Source: Aquabacterium sp. A3
GTDB lineage: Bacteria; Pseudomonadota; Gammaproteobacteria; Burkholderiales; Burkholderiaceae_C
Length of the DNA stretch: 64,000 nucleotides
NCBI RefSeq assembly: GCF_038069945.1
Contig: NZ_JBBPEV010000003.1
Location: 246,758-310,757 of the forward strand
Direction of reading: 5' to 3'
Position numbers and translations under genes: made by a program. Below are positions 18,086-28,712 of this stretch, in pieces; position 1 is the first letter of the stretch; every line of letters begins with the position of its first letter. The notes under the pieces were generated by a model. It saw only the letters and a program-made list of their open reading frames with translations. It did not search any database and was not told where the DNA came from.

Positions 18086-19411
18086 ATGACCGTCCAGATT
18101 CGTCACCTCGCCACCACCCAGCCCGACTTCGATGCCGCCTTCCAGCAGGTGCTGCATTGGTCGGCCGACACCGACACCGCCATCGAGCAGCGCGTGGCCG
18201 ACATCCTGGCCGACGTGCGCACCCGGGGCGATGCCGCCGTGCTGGAGTACACCGCGCGCTTCGACCAGGTCACGGCGCCCGCCATGTCGGCGCTGGAGCT
18301 GACCCAGGTCGAGCTCAAGGCCGCCTTTGACAGCCTGCCCGCCGTGCAGCGCGAGGCCCTGGAAAGTGCCGCCCGACGCGTTCGCAGCTACCACGAGCGC
18401 CAGAAAGAGGCCTGTGGCCAGAGCTGGCAATACCGCGACGAAGACGGCACCCTGCTGGGCCAGAAGGTCACGCCGCTGGACCGCGTGGGCATCTACGTGC
18501 CGGGTGGCAAGGCCGCCTACCCCTCGTCGGTGCTGATGAACGCCATTCCGGCCCATGTGGCTGGGGTGGGCGAGATCATCATGGTCGTGCCCACACCGAA
18601 GGGCGAGAAGAACCCCCTGGTGCTGGCCGCCGCCTACGTGGCCGGTGTCTCCCGCGCCTTCACCATCGGCGGCGCGCAGGCCGTGGCCGCACTGGCCTAC
18701 GGCACCGCCACCGTGCCGAAGGTGGACAAGATCACTGGCCCGGGCAATGCCTATGTGGCCAGCGCCAAGAAGCACGTGTTCGGCACGGTGGGCATCGACA
18801 TGATCGCCGGCCCCAGCGAGATCCTCGTGCTGGCCGACGGCTCCACGCCGCCCGACTGGGTGGCCATGGACCTGTTCAGCCAGGCCGAGCACGACGAGCT
18901 GGCGCAAAGCATCCTGCTGTGCCCCGACGCCGCCTATATCGCCAAGGTGCAGGCCGAGATCGGCCGCCTGCTGCCCACCATGCCCCGCGCCGACATCATC
19001 CGCGCCTCGCTGGAAGGGCGGGGCGCCTTGATCCTGACACGGAGCATGGACGAGGCCTGCGAGATCAGCAACCGCATCGCGCCCGAGCACCTGGAGGTGT
19101 CGAGCAACGACCCGCACCGCTGGGAGCCGCTGCTCAAGCACGCCGGCGCCATCTTCCTGGGCGCCTACACCAGCGAAAGCCTGGGCGACTATTGCGCCGG
19201 CCCCAACCACGTGCTGCCCACCTCGGGCACTGCGCGCTTCTCGTCGCCCCTGGGCGTGTACGACTTCCAGAAGCGCAGCAGCCTGATCGAGGTGAGTGAA
19301 GCCGGTGCCCAGGTGCTGGGCCAGACCGCCGCCGTGCTGGCCTACGGTGAAGGGCTGCAGGCCCATGCCCAGGCCGCCGAGTTCCGTTTGAAAGACCGCG
19401 CCAAGACATGA
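18086..19411 (+). CDS. hisD: Histidinol dehydrogenase
   Basis: 441 residues. It oxidises L-histidinol to L-histidine in two NAD-dependent steps. Family motifs are clear: [61 protein letters not shown] (zinc-ligand region) and [12 protein letters not shown]. Its stop overlaps the hisC start (ATGA). Length is normal. Confidence 0.97.
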   Translation: MTVQIRHLATTQPDFDAAFQQVLHWSADTDTAIEQRVADILADVRTRGDAAVLEYTARFDQVTAPAMSALELTQVELKAAFDSLPAVQREALESAARRVRSYHERQKEACGQSWQYRDEDGTLLGQKVTPLDRVGIYVPGGKAAYPSSVLMNAIPAHVAGVGEIIMVVPTPKGEKNPLVLAAAYVAGVSRAFTIGGAQAVAALAYGTATVPKVDKITGPGNAYVASAKKHVFGTVGIDMIAGPSEILVLADGSTPPDWVAMDLFSQAEHDELAQSILLCPDAAYIAKVQAEIGRLLPTMPRADIIRASLEGRGALILTRSMDEACEISNRIAPEHLEVSSNDPHRWEPLLKHAGAIFLGAYTSESLGDYCAGPNHVLPTSGTARFSSPLGVYDFQKRSSLIEVSEAGAQVLGQTAAVLAYGEGLQAHAQAAEFRLKDRAKT

Positions 19412-20544
19412 GCACCCCCTCTGCCACTGCCATGAGTCTGCTCGACGTCTTCCGCCCCGATGTGCTGGCCATGCACGCCTATGTCGTGCAGGACGCGGCC
19501 GGCTTCATCAAGCTCGACGCGATGGAGAATCCCTTCACCCTGCCGCCAGCCTTGCAGGCGCAACTGGGTGAGCGCCTGGGCCAGGTGGCGCTGAACCGCT
19601 ACCCCGGCACCCGCGTGAACGACCTGCATGCGGCCTTGCGCGCCCACGCCCGCATCCCGGCCGACATGGGCCTGGTGCTGGGCAATGGCTCGGACGAGCT
19701 GATCTCGCTCTTGTCGGTGGCCTGCGCCAAGCCTGGGGCGGTGGCCCTGGCGCCGCTGCCTGGCTTCGTCATGTACGAGGCCTTTGCCAAGCAGACGGGC
19801 ATGCGTTTTGTGGGCGTGCCCCTCACGCCTGATTTCGAGCTCGATGGCCCGGCCATGCTGGCCGCCATCCGCGAGCACCAGCCAGCCATCACCTACATCG
19901 CCTACCCCAACAACCCCACAGCCAACCTGTGGGACGACGCGGTCATCGACCAGATCATCCAGGCCGTGTCGGCCAATGCCGAGGCCGGCCATCCTGGCCT
20001 GGTCATCATCGACGAGGCCTACCAGCCCTTCGCCAGCCAGAGTTTCCACGACCGGCTGGCCCAGCATCCGAATGTGCTGCTGATGCGCACCTTGTCGAAG
20101 TTCGGGCTGGCGGGCGTGCGCCTGGGCTACATGATGGGTCGGGCTGACTTGATCGAGCAGGTCGAAAAAGTGCGCCCGCCCTACAACGTCAGTGTGCTCA
20201 ACGTCGAGGCCGCGCTGTTCGCGCTGGAGCACGCCGACGAGTTCGCCCGACAGGCTGAGCTGATCAAAACCGAGCGCCAGCGCCTCATGGCGGCGCTGGC
20301 CACCATGCCCGGCGCCCGTGCCTTCCCCAGCGAGGCCAACATGATCCTCGTGCGGGTGAACGACGCCGCTGGCACCTTTGCCGCCTTGAAATCTCGTGGC
20401 ATCCTCATCAAAAACGTGTCCGGATTACACCAATTGCTGGCAAACTGTGTACGTTTGACCGTTGGTACGCCGTCGGAAAATGACGCGCTCATCGCTGCTT
20501 TGTCCGATATCCTGCGCGAACCCTTGATTCAACCCGCTTCATGA
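19408..20544 (+). CDS. hisC: Histidinol-phosphate aminotransferase
   Basis: 378 residues, a PLP-dependent class I/II aminotransferase. Motifs: LDAMENPF near the N-terminus, [32 protein letters not shown] and the PLP-lysine region [15 protein letters not shown]. Start ATG overlaps the hisD stop and its own stop overlaps hisB, indicating tight coupling within the his run. Confidence 0.96.
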   Translation: MSTPSATAMSLLDVFRPDVLAMHAYVVQDAAGFIKLDAMENPFTLPPALQAQLGERLGQVALNRYPGTRVNDLHAALRAHARIPADMGLVLGNGSDELISLLSVACAKPGAVALAPLPGFVMYEAFAKQTGMRFVGVPLTPDFELDGPAMLAAIREHQPAITYIAYPNNPTANLWDDAVIDQIIQAVSANAEAGHPGLVIIDEAYQPFASQSFHDRLAQHPNVLLMRTLSKFGLAGVRLGYMMGRADLIEQVEKVRPPYNVSVLNVEAALFALEHADEFARQAELIKTERQRLMAALATMPGARAFPSEANMILVRVNDAAGTFAALKSRGILIKNVSGLHQLLANCVRLTVGTPSENDALIAALSDILREPLIQPAS

Positions 20545-21167
20545 CTGCTCCCGACCAGGCCGCTGCCGCGTGCAGCGCCGACCGTGTGGCCGAGGTCACA
20601 CGCCACACCGCTGAAACCCAGATCACCGTGCGCGTCAATTTGGATGGCACGGGTGCCGCCAAGCTGCACACCGGCATCGGTTTTTTCGACCACATGCTGG
20701 ACCAGATCGCCCGCCATGGCCTCATCGATCTGGACATTCACGCCGTGGGCGACCTGCACATCGACGGCCACCACACGGTGGAAGACGTGGGCATCACCCT
20801 GGGCCAGGCCTTTGCCAAGGCCGTGGGCGACAAAAAAGGCATCCGTCGCTACGGTCATGCCTACGTGCCGCTGGATGAAGCCCTGTCGCGCGTGGTGATT
20901 GATTTCTCGGGCCGCCCCGGCCTGCACATGGACATCCCGTTCACCGCAGGCAGCATCGGCGGCTTCGACACCCAGCTCACGTTCGAGTTTTTCCAGGGTT
21001 TCGTGAACCACGCGGGCGTCACGCTGCACATCGACAACCTCAAAGGCAGCAACGCGCACCACCAGTGTGAAACGGTGTTCAAGGCCTTTGCCCGTGCCGT
21101 GCGTGGCGCGCTCGAGCGCGATCCCCGCATGGCTGGTGTCGTGCCCTCCACCAAGGGTTCGCTGTGA
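20541..21167 (+). CDS. hisB: Imidazoleglycerol-phosphate dehydratase
   Basis: 208 residues, monofunctional HisB (no fused phosphatase domain). Metal-binding motifs are present: [31 protein letters not shown] and the C-terminal counterpart [16 protein letters not shown]. It overlaps hisC by 4 bases (ATGA) and hisH by 4 bases (GTGA). Histidinol-phosphate phosphatase must be encoded elsewhere. Confidence 0.97.
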   Translation: MTAPDQAAAACSADRVAEVTRHTAETQITVRVNLDGTGAAKLHTGIGFFDHMLDQIARHGLIDLDIHAVGDLHIDGHHTVEDVGITLGQAFAKAVGDKKGIRRYGHAYVPLDEALSRVVIDFSGRPGLHMDIPFTAGSIGGFDTQLTFEFFQGFVNHAGVTLHIDNLKGSNAHHQCETVFKAFARAVRGALERDPRMAGVVPSTKGSL

Positions 21168-21850
21168 GCCAGCCCTCGACGGTGGCCGTGGTGGACTACG
21201 GCATGGGCAACCTGCGTTCGGTTTCGCAGGCGGTTGAGCACGTGGCCCGTGACCTGAACACCCGCGTGGTGGTCACCAACCACCCTGATGACATCCGCGC
21301 CGCCAGCCGTGTGGTGCTGCCAGGGCAGGGCGCGATGCGCGACTGCATGCGCGAGCTGCGCGAGGCCCATGGCGGCGAACTGCTGGGCGCCGTGCTGGAG
21401 GCGGCCGCCACCAAGCCCCTGATGGGCGTGTGTGTGGGCATGCAGATGCTGCTGGACCACTCCGAAGAGCAAGACACGCCAGGCCTCGGGCTGATCCCGG
21501 GCCAGGTGGTGCGCTTTCGGCTGGAGGGGCAAACCCAGCCCGACGGCAGCCGCTACAAGGTGCCGCAGATGGGCTGGAACACCGTCACGCAAACCCGCCA
21601 GGCCGGAGCCTGGGATGGCCAGCCGCACCCAGTGTGGGGCGCAGTGCCCGACGAGGCGCATTTCTACTTCGTTCACAGCTACCATGCGCGGGTGGACAAT
21701 CCCCTGCACAGTGCCGGCGAAACCGAATACGGTGTCCGCTTTACCTGTGCGGTTGCCAGGGATAACATCTTTGCGACCCAGTTTCACCCCGAGAAAAGCG
21801 CCGAGCACGGGTTGGCGCTGTATCGGAACTTTCTTTTGTGGCACCCCTGA
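21164..21850 (+). CDS. hisH: Imidazole glycerol phosphate synthase, glutaminase subunit
   Basis: 228 residues, starting with GTG overlapping the hisB stop (GTGA). Class I glutamine amidotransferase: the N-terminal [12 protein letters not shown], oxyanion/nucleophile region [17 protein letters not shown] with the catalytic Cys, and the C-terminal [10 protein letters not shown] with catalytic His/Glu. It supplies ammonia to HisF. No ATG lies near the start. Confidence 0.96.
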   Translation: MSQPSTVAVVDYGMGNLRSVSQAVEHVARDLNTRVVVTNHPDDIRAASRVVLPGQGAMRDCMRELREAHGGELLGAVLEAAATKPLMGVCVGMQMLLDHSEEQDTPGLGLIPGQVVRFRLEGQTQPDGSRYKVPQMGWNTVTQTRQAGAWDGQPHPVWGAVPDEAHFYFVHSYHARVDNPLHSAGETEYGVRFTCAVARDNIFATQFHPEKSAEHGLALYRNFLLWHP

Positions 21851-21897
21851 GCCTGCCTCGGTGTCGATTTGTTTCTCCTCACTCCCGCACCACAGCC

Positions 21898-22643
21898 ATG
21901 CTGCTGATTCCTGCGATTGACCTGAAAGACGGCAAATGCGTTCGCCTCAAGCAAGGCGATATGAACGACTCCACCACCTTCGGTGAAGACCCGGCCGCCA
22001 TGGCCCGGCGCTGGCTGGATGCCGGTGCGCGTCGTCTGCACCTGGTGGACCTCAACGGAGCGTTCGCGGGCAAGCCGGTCAACGAAGCGGCCATCAAGTC
22101 CATCATCAAAGAGGTGGGCGATGAAATCCCGGTGCAGTTGGGTGGCGGCATCCGCGACCTCGACACCATCGAGCGTTACCTGGACGGTGGCCTGAGCTAC
22201 GTCATCATCGGCACGGCCGCGGTCAAGAACCCCGGCTTCCTGCGCGATGCCTGTACCGCGTTTGGCGGCCACATCATCGTCGGCCTGGACGCCAAGGATG
22301 GCAAGGTGGCCACCGATGGCTGGAGCAAGCTATCGGGCCACGAGGTCATCGACCTGGCCAAAAAGTTCGAAGACTATGGCGTTGAAGGCGTCATCTACAC
22401 CGACATCGGCCGCGACGGCATGCTCACGGGCATCAACATCGAGGCCACGGTCAAGCTGGCCCAGGCCCTGACCATCCCGGTCATCGCCTCGGGTGGCCTG
22501 TCCAACATCAAGAACATCGAAGAGCTCTGCGCGGTCGAAGACGAAGGTGTCGAGGGTGTGATCTGCGGTCGCGCCATTTACAGCGGCGACCTGGATTTCG
22601 CCGCCGCCCAAAAGCGCGCCGACGAACTCAACGGCCAATCCTG

Positions 22644-22644
<1 letters not shown>
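21898..22644 (+). CDS. hisA: ProFAR isomerase
   Basis: 248 residues from ATG at 21898 ([17 protein letters not shown]); the frame is open further upstream but the family's N-terminus begins here. A (beta/alpha)8 barrel with the catalytic Asp in the first strand (AIDL) and the second in [10 protein letters not shown]. Phosphate-binding GGGIRD is visible. It isomerises ProFAR to PRFAR. The stop overlaps the hisF start by one base (TGATG). Confidence 0.96.
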
Positions 22645-23423
<779 letters not shown>

Positions 23424-23458
23424 GGCTGGGGGCCCAGGCAGGGCTTAAGGGAGTTCAC

Positions 23459-23486
23459 GAAGGCCGCCGCAAGCGGCCTTTCGCTT
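23459..23486 (+). terminator. Intrinsic terminator candidate after hisF
   Basis: AAGGCCGC and GCGGCCTT form a stable stem with a short CGCAA-type loop, followed by a weak T-rich run (TCGCTTGTT). It lies 36 bases after the hisF stop and would end the murA-his transcript. Confidence 0.65.
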
Positions 23487-23591
23487 GTTCGTGACGGACA
23501 TCACACCTTGACGTTGCGTGTCTGTGTGGCCACCTCACGCCGAGACGATGACGGCCGTAATCTCTTCCATACAGTCACACGGAGAGCGCGC

Positions 23592-24176
23592 ATGTCACAT
23601 GGCCGATTCAAACCCTTGTCGCTGAGCAGCCTGGCGGTGGCGCCCAGCTTGCCGGACACCCAACGACACGCCCGTCCCGAAGACCCGGCGCTGAGCTTGC
23701 TGACAGACCTGTGTCACAGCGCCTGCGTGGTGGCCGGCCACCGTGATCGCCTGGACCAGACGCTGCACCTGATGATGCGTGCAGGCGTGCGCATGGTGTT
23801 TGTGGCGGGCGCCGATGGGGCGCTGGTGGGCATGGTCACCGCAGAGGACCTGCAAGGTGAGCGTCCGGTGGTGAGGGCATCAAGCCATCACGTGCCGCAC
23901 AGTGAGTTGACCGTGAGCGATGTGATGGTGCCGCTGCACCGGTGGCCCACGGTGGACCTGGGTCGGGTGCGCACCGCGCGCCTGGGCGAGATTGCAGCCA
24001 CCATGCACGAGCATGGTCTGCGCTACCTGCTGGTGACGCAGACCAAACATGGCCAGACCACCTTGCGCGGTCTGTTTTCTGCCAGCCGGCTGGAGCGCGC
24101 CATGCAAACCGTGATCGACAGCGACCTGCATTCGCAGAGCTTTGCCGAACTGGAGATGGCGCTGGCCCACGCCTGA
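23592..24176 (+). CDS. CBS-domain protein
   Basis: 194 residues from ATG at 23592 (MSHGRFKPLSL, with GGAGAG upstream). Two CBS modules: residues ~45-100 (LHLMMRAGVRMVFVAGADGALVGMVTAEDL region) and ~110-175 (LTVSDVMVP...GLRYLLVTQ...LRGLFSASRLERAM). CBS pairs bind adenosyl ligands and regulate partner proteins; there is no catalytic domain. It sits at one edge of the inverted hisI-nif3 block, between the hisF terminator and the nif3-like gene. Confidence 0.82.
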   Translation: MSHGRFKPLSLSSLAVAPSLPDTQRHARPEDPALSLLTDLCHSACVVAGHRDRLDQTLHLMMRAGVRMVFVAGADGALVGMVTAEDLQGERPVVRASSHHVPHSELTVSDVMVPLHRWPTVDLGRVRTARLGEIAATMHEHGLRYLLVTQTKHGQTTLRGLFSASRLERAMQTVIDSDLHSQSFAELEMALAHA

Positions 24177-24206
24177 CGATCGGCCCTGGCCGCGCCGCAC
24201 TGGGGC

Positions 24207-24959
24207 TCAGGCGGGGTTGTCGATGTCGATGAACTGGTGGCGCAGGCCCAGGCGGGTGGCCAGGTGTTCACCCACAGCCTGCACGCCATACCGCTCGCTG
24301 GCGTGATGACCGCAGGCCAGAAACGCCACCCCGGTTTCCCGGGCGTAGTGCGCCTGGGGCTCCGAGATTTCGCCGGTCAGGAACGCATCGGCCCCGGCAG
24401 CGATCGCGGCTTCAAAGTAGCCTTGGGCGCCGCCGCTGCACCACGCCACCCGCTGGATCGGACGCCCATCGCCGGGCACCACCACGGGGGGGCGTCCCAG
24501 TGCGGCGCTCACCCGGTGGCCCAGTTCGTCCAGCGACCAGGCGCGGGCGGTGTCCGTCGGGCCCACGAAGCCCAGGTCCTGATCACCGAATCGTCCATCG
24601 GCCACCAGTCCCAGTCGCTGTCCCCACTGGGCGTTGTTGCCCAGAGATTCATGCGCGTCCAGTGGCAGGTGATAGGCGATCAGGTTGATGTCATGGGCCA
24701 GCAGCCTGGCCAGGCGCTGCTTCATCCACCCGGTCACCCGGCCATCCTGCCCGCGCCAGAACAGCCCGTGGTGCACAAGGATGGTGTCGGCTCCCGCCGC
24801 AATGGCCGCATCGATCAACGCCAGGCTGGCGGTCACGCCAGTCACCACGTGGTGCACTTGGGCTCGCCCTTCGACCTGAAGGCCATTCGGCCCATAATCA
24901 CGAAAACGGTCGGCCTGCAGCAATTGCTGCAGGTGCTCCAACAACACGGATCTTTCCAT
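24207..24959 (-). CDS. Nif3-like dinuclear metal centre protein
   Basis: 250 residues from ATG at 24959 (MERSVLLEHLQQLLQADRF). Family motifs: YGPNGLQVEG, GVTASLALIDAAIAAGADTILVHHGLFW (metal-binding His pair), DINLIAYHLPLDAH, and near the C-terminus FLACGHHASERYGV. The NIF3/YbgI family forms hexamers with a two-metal site; function is uncertain, though some databases call it GTP cyclohydrolase I type 2. It is divergent from htrA with 31 bases between starts. Confidence 0.9.
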   Translation of the reverse strand: MERSVLLEHLQQLLQADRFRDYGPNGLQVEGRAQVHHVVTGVTASLALIDAAIAAGADTILVHHGLFWRGQDGRVTGWMKQRLARLLAHDINLIAYHLPLDAHESLGNNAQWGQRLGLVADGRFGDQDLGFVGPTDTARAWSLDELGHRVSAALGRPPVVVPGDGRPIQRVAWCSGGAQGYFEAAIAAGADAFLTGEISEPQAHYARETGVAFLACGHHASERYGVQAVGEHLATRLGLRHQFIDIDNPA

Positions 24960-24990
24960 CACGGCTGGCCCTTTCGAGGCTGGTGAGTTC

Positions 24991-26166
24991 ATGCGTTCAA
25001 TCTGGTTGATTTTCGCCCAGACCGTCACGGTCCTGGTGGCGGCGGTGTTTGTCGTGGCCACATTTCGCCCACAGTGGCTCCAGCAGTGGTCTCCTCGCCA
25101 GATCCTGCCCGAGCCCACGGTGGCCGTGGCGCCGGCGCCCAGTGGCTCGGCGCCCTCAGGCGGCCTGGTCAGTTTCCGCGAGGCGGCCCGCCAGGCGTCG
25201 CCGGCCGTGGTCAGCATCGTCACCAGCTCCACGGCGGCCAGCAACCCCCACATGCGCGATCCGTGGTTCAGGTACTTCTTTGGCGACCGTCAGGCCCAGC
25301 CACAGTCCGGGGTGGGCTCCGGCGTGATCGTTTCGCCCGAGGGCTACATCCTGACCAACAACCATGTGATCGATCGCATGGACGACATCGAGGTGATCCT
25401 CACGGACGGCCGCAAGGCCTCGGCCAAGGTCATTGGCACCGACCCCGACACCGATCTGGCGGTGCTCAAGGTTGAACTGCCCCGCGTGCCGGCCATCGTC
25501 TTTGGCAATTCCGACCTCGTCGAAGTGGGCGATGCCGTGCTGGCCATCGGCAACCCGTTCGGCGTGGGGCAAACGGTCACGTCGGGCATCGTCAGCGCCC
25601 TGGGGCGCAACCAGCTGGGCATCAACACCTTCGAGAACTTCATCCAGACGGATGCCGCCATCAACCCCGGCAATTCAGGTGGCGCGCTGGTGGACGCGCA
25701 GGGCAACCTGATCGGCATCAACACGGCCATTTATTCGCGCTCTGGCGGCAACATGGGCATCGGCTTTGCCATCCCGGTGTCCACCGCCCGGCAGGTGATG
25801 GACAGCCTGATCCGCGAAGGCGCCGTCACCCGCGGCTGGATCGGCGTCGAGCCGCGCGACCTCACCCGCGAGATGGCCGAGACCTTCAACCTGCCCATGA
25901 GTGAAGGCGTGCTGATCACCGGGGTGTTGCACAACGGCCCGGCGGCCACGGGCGGCATTCGCCCGGGGGATGTGGTGGTTCAAGTGGGCGATCAGCCCGT
26001 GGCCAACACGGCCCAGTTGCTCAACGCCGTGGCGTCGCTCAAGCCGGGGGACTCTGCCCGGGTTCGCATCCAGCGCGGTGGCGACGAGCGCGAAGTCACC
26101 GTGGTGGTGGGCACGCGCCCACGTCAGGCCGTGCAGTTGCCGCGCGAGGACGTCGAGGAAGAGTGA
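24991..26166 (+). CDS. Membrane-anchored HtrA/DegS-type serine protease, one PDZ domain
   Basis: 391 residues. An N-terminal membrane anchor (~5-25) is followed by a trypsin-like protease domain with the triad His125 (TNNHVID), Asp155 (DTDLAVLK) and Ser229 (NPGNSGGAL), and one PDZ domain (~275-370, PAATGGIRPGDVVVQVGD). A periplasmic protease anchored to the inner membrane; one PDZ domain and the anchor resemble DegS more than DegP. Its stop abuts the tatC stop on the other strand (TGATCA). The flanking nif3 and tat genes are usual Burkholderiales neighbours. Confidence 0.93.
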   Translation: MRSIWLIFAQTVTVLVAAVFVVATFRPQWLQQWSPRQILPEPTVAVAPAPSGSAPSGGLVSFREAARQASPAVVSIVTSSTAASNPHMRDPWFRYFFGDRQAQPQSGVGSGVIVSPEGYILTNNHVIDRMDDIEVILTDGRKASAKVIGTDPDTDLAVLKVELPRVPAIVFGNSDLVEVGDAVLAIGNPFGVGQTVTSGIVSALGRNQLGINTFENFIQTDAAINPGNSGGALVDAQGNLIGINTAIYSRSGGNMGIGFAIPVSTARQVMDSLIREGAVTRGWIGVEPRDLTREMAETFNLPMSEGVLITGVLHNGPAATGGIRPGDVVVQVGDQPVANTAQLLNAVASLKPGDSARVRIQRGGDEREVTVVVGTRPRQAVQLPREDVEEE

Positions 26167-26964
26167 TCAGGGCGAGGCCGACGGCGTTTCGGCTTCGTCT
26201 TCCGGCGCCCGGGTGTGTCTCACAAACAGGTGGGCGGCCCAGATGCCCGCTTCGTACAGGATGCACATGGGAATGGCCAGCGCCAGTTGGGACACGACAT
26301 CAGGGGGTGTCACGACGGCGGCGATGACAAAGGCCACCACGATGAAGTAGCTGCGAAAGCTCTTGAGCTTTTCGACCGACACCATGCCCAGGCGCACCAG
26401 GATGACCAGCGCCACCGGTACTTCGAACGCCGCACCAAACGCCAGGAACATGTTGAGCACGAAGCTCAGGTAGGCCTCGATGTCTGGCGCCGCCGTGATG
26501 CTCTTGGGCGCGAACTCCTGGATGAAGGTGAAAACCTTGCCGAACACAAAGAAGTAGCAAAAGGCCACTCCCGCGTAAAACAGCAAGGTGCTGGAAATGA
26601 TCAGCGGGGCCACCAGCCGTTTTTCGTGACCGTAAAGGCCCGGCGCCACGAAGCCCCAGACCTGGTACAGCACCGCGGGCAGCGCCAGCATGAACGCCGC
26701 CAGCATGGTCACCTTGATCGGCACCATGAAGGGCGAAATGGGGTTGGTGGCGATCAAGGTGGCGCCGGCGGGCAAGTGGGCCACCAGCGGCATCGCCAGC
26801 CAGTCGTACAGGCCGGACGGAGACGGGTAAATGGCCAGCACCACGAAGGCGATGGCCACCGCGATGAGGGCTTTCACGAGCCGGTCACGCAACTCGATGA
26901 GGTGAGCGATGAAGGGTTGCTCAGCGCCCTCGGGCGTGTCGGGGTTGGATGGTTGATCGCTCAC
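26167..26964 (-). CDS. tatC: Sec-independent protein translocase TatC
   Basis: 265 residues from GTG at 26964 (MSDQPSNPDTPEG); a TTG at 26979 is a less likely start. Six membrane helices and the family motifs FIAHLIELRDRLVKA near the N-terminus (with the conserved Glu) and FGAAFEVPVALVILVRLG are visible. It forms the twin-arginine signal receptor with TatB. Rieske protein PetA, encoded nearby, is a typical Tat substrate. Confidence 0.96.
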   Translation of the reverse strand: MSDQPSNPDTPEGAEQPFIAHLIELRDRLVKALIAVAIAFVVLAIYPSPSGLYDWLAMPLVAHLPAGATLIATNPISPFMVPIKVTMLAAFMLALPAVLYQVWGFVAPGLYGHEKRLVAPLIISSTLLFYAGVAFCYFFVFGKVFTFIQEFAPKSITAAPDIEAYLSFVLNMFLAFGAAFEVPVALVILVRLGMVSVEKLKSFRSYFIVVAFVIAAVVTPPDVVSQLALAIPMCILYEAGIWAAHLFVRHTRAPEDEAETPSASP

Positions 26965-27000
26965 GGGGTATGACTGCAAGGGCTGACGCTGACCAGTGGC

Positions 27001-27486
27001 TCAGCGTTGGGGGGGGCGAAACCGGGCGACACGGGCCGCGCCCGACTGGGCGTGACGTCGAACGCCGTGGCGCTGCTTGTACCAAAGGGGCGTGGCACCC
27101 CGTTTCAGGCGCCAGTTCTTGCGCACTGGCGGTGCGGCGCTCAGGTACGGCGAGGGCAGGTCGTTGTAGTAGCTGCCCTGCGCGCCTTCGTGAGACTCCT
27201 GGAACGGATCCAGACCCTCGCGCAAACTGCTCTGAGCGTCATCAAGACCATCCTGGACGGACCGCCCCAGGTCACTGGCGGCGGTCTGCACATCGGTTTT
27301 CATCTTGCGCAACTCTTCCAGCTCCATGGAGCGATTGACCTCGCTCTGGACCTGAGAAACGTAGCGCTGTGCTTTGCCCACCAGCACGCCGACCGTGCGG
27401 GCCACCTTGGGCAAACGTTCAGGCCCCAGCACCACCAGGGCCACGGCGCCGATGAGCATCAGCTTGTCGAAACCGAAATCGATCAT
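27001..27486 (-). CDS. tatB: Sec-independent protein translocase TatB
   Basis: 161 residues starting MIDFGFDKLMLIGAVALVVL, one N-terminal helix followed by the conserved GPERLPKVART hinge and an amphipathic, charged helix. The C-terminal tail is Arg/Pro-rich and poorly conserved in the family. It lies between tatA and tatC in a tatABC order. Confidence 0.95.
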   Translation of the reverse strand: MIDFGFDKLMLIGAVALVVLGPERLPKVARTVGVLVGKAQRYVSQVQSEVNRSMELEELRKMKTDVQTAASDLGRSVQDGLDDAQSSLREGLDPFQESHEGAQGSYYNDLPSPYLSAAPPVRKNWRLKRGATPLWYKQRHGVRRHAQSGAARVARFRPPQR

Positions 27487-27524
27487 GAATCAGTCCTTGT
27501 GTGCCCCCAGGGGGCGTCATCAAC

Positions 27525-27746
27525 TCAGGACTTGGTCTTGGTTTCGACGTCGATGGTCTGAGACGACTGTTGGGTCGACTGGTTCACCTGGGCCTGATCG
27601 GCGGGCGCGCCGTCTCTCATGCCGTCTTTGAAGCCTTTGACGGCCGAACCCAGGTCGGTTCCCATGTTCTTGAGCTTTTTGGTGCCAAACACCAGAACCA
27701 CGATGAGCAGCACGATCACCCAGTGCCAAATGCTGAACGTTCCCAT
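27525..27746 (-). CDS. tatA: Sec-independent protein translocase TatA
   Basis: 73 residues from ATG at 27746 ([20 protein letters not shown]); an upstream in-frame ATG at 27794 would add residues unlike the family. The transmembrane helix is followed by [23 protein letters not shown], the TatA amphipathic helix. It oligomerises to form the Tat translocation path. Confidence 0.95.
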   Translation of the reverse strand: MGTFSIWHWVIVLLIVVLVFGTKKLKNMGTDLGSAVKGFKDGMRDGAPADQAQVNQSTQQSSQTIDVETKTKS

Positions 27747-27860
27747 GATCACACTCCACAAACGGCCGACTTGCGACCAACAGACTACCGCCACCGATCA
27801 GAATCGGCCCAGGCCCCCGTGGCAGGTGAGGGCGCAGGCCGGCCATTCAAGTTTGGCTGT

Positions 27861-28238
27861 TCACGGCGTGGCCTTGGGGGCCGTTCGCCGCGCAAATTCT
27901 TCCAGCCCTGACAACCCTTCGCGCCGGGCCAGTTCCTGGATCACCTCATCAGGACCGAGACCCAGGTGCGACATGGCCACCATGCTGTGAAACCACAGGT
28001 CGGCCATTTCGCCCACCAAGGCCTGCCGAGCCTGGGCATCCGCCGGCGCGTGATCGAGGTCCTTGGCGGCCATGACGGCCTCGGTGGCTTCTTCGCCCAC
28101 CTTTTTCAGGATGGCGTCGGTGCCCTTGTGGAACAGCCTGGCCACGTAACTGGCCTCAGGGTTCCCGCCTTTGCGGGATTCGATCACCTGCGCCAAGCGT
28201 TGCAACACATCCGCAGCGGTCATGTCGTGATGACTCAT
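27861..28238 (-). CDS. hisE: Phosphoribosyl-ATP pyrophosphatase
   Basis: 125 residues. HisE all-alpha NTP-pyrophosphohydrolase fold: [24 protein letters not shown] with the metal-binding Glu residues, and [13 protein letters not shown]. It is the second histidine step. It is separate from hisI here (not fused), its ATG following the hisI stop directly (TAAATG). It lies upstream of tatABC on the minus strand; 114 bases separate it from tatA, with no HIT-family gene between, unlike many relatives. Confidence 0.96.
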   Translation of the reverse strand: MSHHDMTAADVLQRLAQVIESRKGGNPEASYVARLFHKGTDAILKKVGEEATEAVMAAKDLDHAPADAQARQALVGEMADLWFHSMVAMSHLGLGPDEVIQELARREGLSGLEEFARRTAPKATP

Positions 28239-28628
28239 TTACTTGTAAATCCGTTCTGGGTCTTTGAGGACGGGGTCCACCGACGTCCATTGCCCATTGT
28301 CGTACTTCTGGAAGAAACAACTGTGACGCCCGGTGTGACACGCAATGCCGGGGTCATGGCCCAGTTGGGTCACGCGCAGCAGCACGACATCGTTGTCGCA
28401 ATCCAGCCGAATGTCGTGCACCTTCTGAATGTGGCCAGACTCTTCGCCCTTGTGCCACAGCCGCTGCCGCGAGCGGCTCCAGTACACGGCCTCGCCTTTT
28501 TCGGCCGTCAACGCCAAAGCCTGCCGGTTCATCCAGGCAAACATCAACACATCGCCAGTTTGGTCTTCCTGGGCAATCACAGGGACCAGACCATTTTCGT
28601 CCCAGCGCACATCATCCAACCAGTTCAT
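28239..28628 (-). CDS. hisI: Phosphoribosyl-AMP cyclohydrolase
   Basis: 129 residues from ATG at 28628 ([20 protein letters not shown]). Motifs: [31 protein letters not shown] and the zinc-binding region with [13 protein letters not shown] and [11 protein letters not shown]. Third histidine step. Being on the opposite strand to hisGDCBHAF, it needs its own promoter in the 84-base gap shared with divergent pdxA. Confidence 0.96.
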   Translation of the reverse strand: MNWLDDVRWDENGLVPVIAQEDQTGDVLMFAWMNRQALALTAEKGEAVYWSRSRQRLWHKGEESGHIQKVHDIRLDCDNDVVLLRVTQLGHDPGIACHTGRHSCFFQKYDNGQWTSVDPVLKDPERIYK

Positions 28629-28712
28629 GAACAGCAGTGTAGCAATCGGGGGGCCAGCCTCCACCACAACGTGCGAGTTCGCGTCTCGGACGACAATGAA
28701 GGCTCTTGACTC

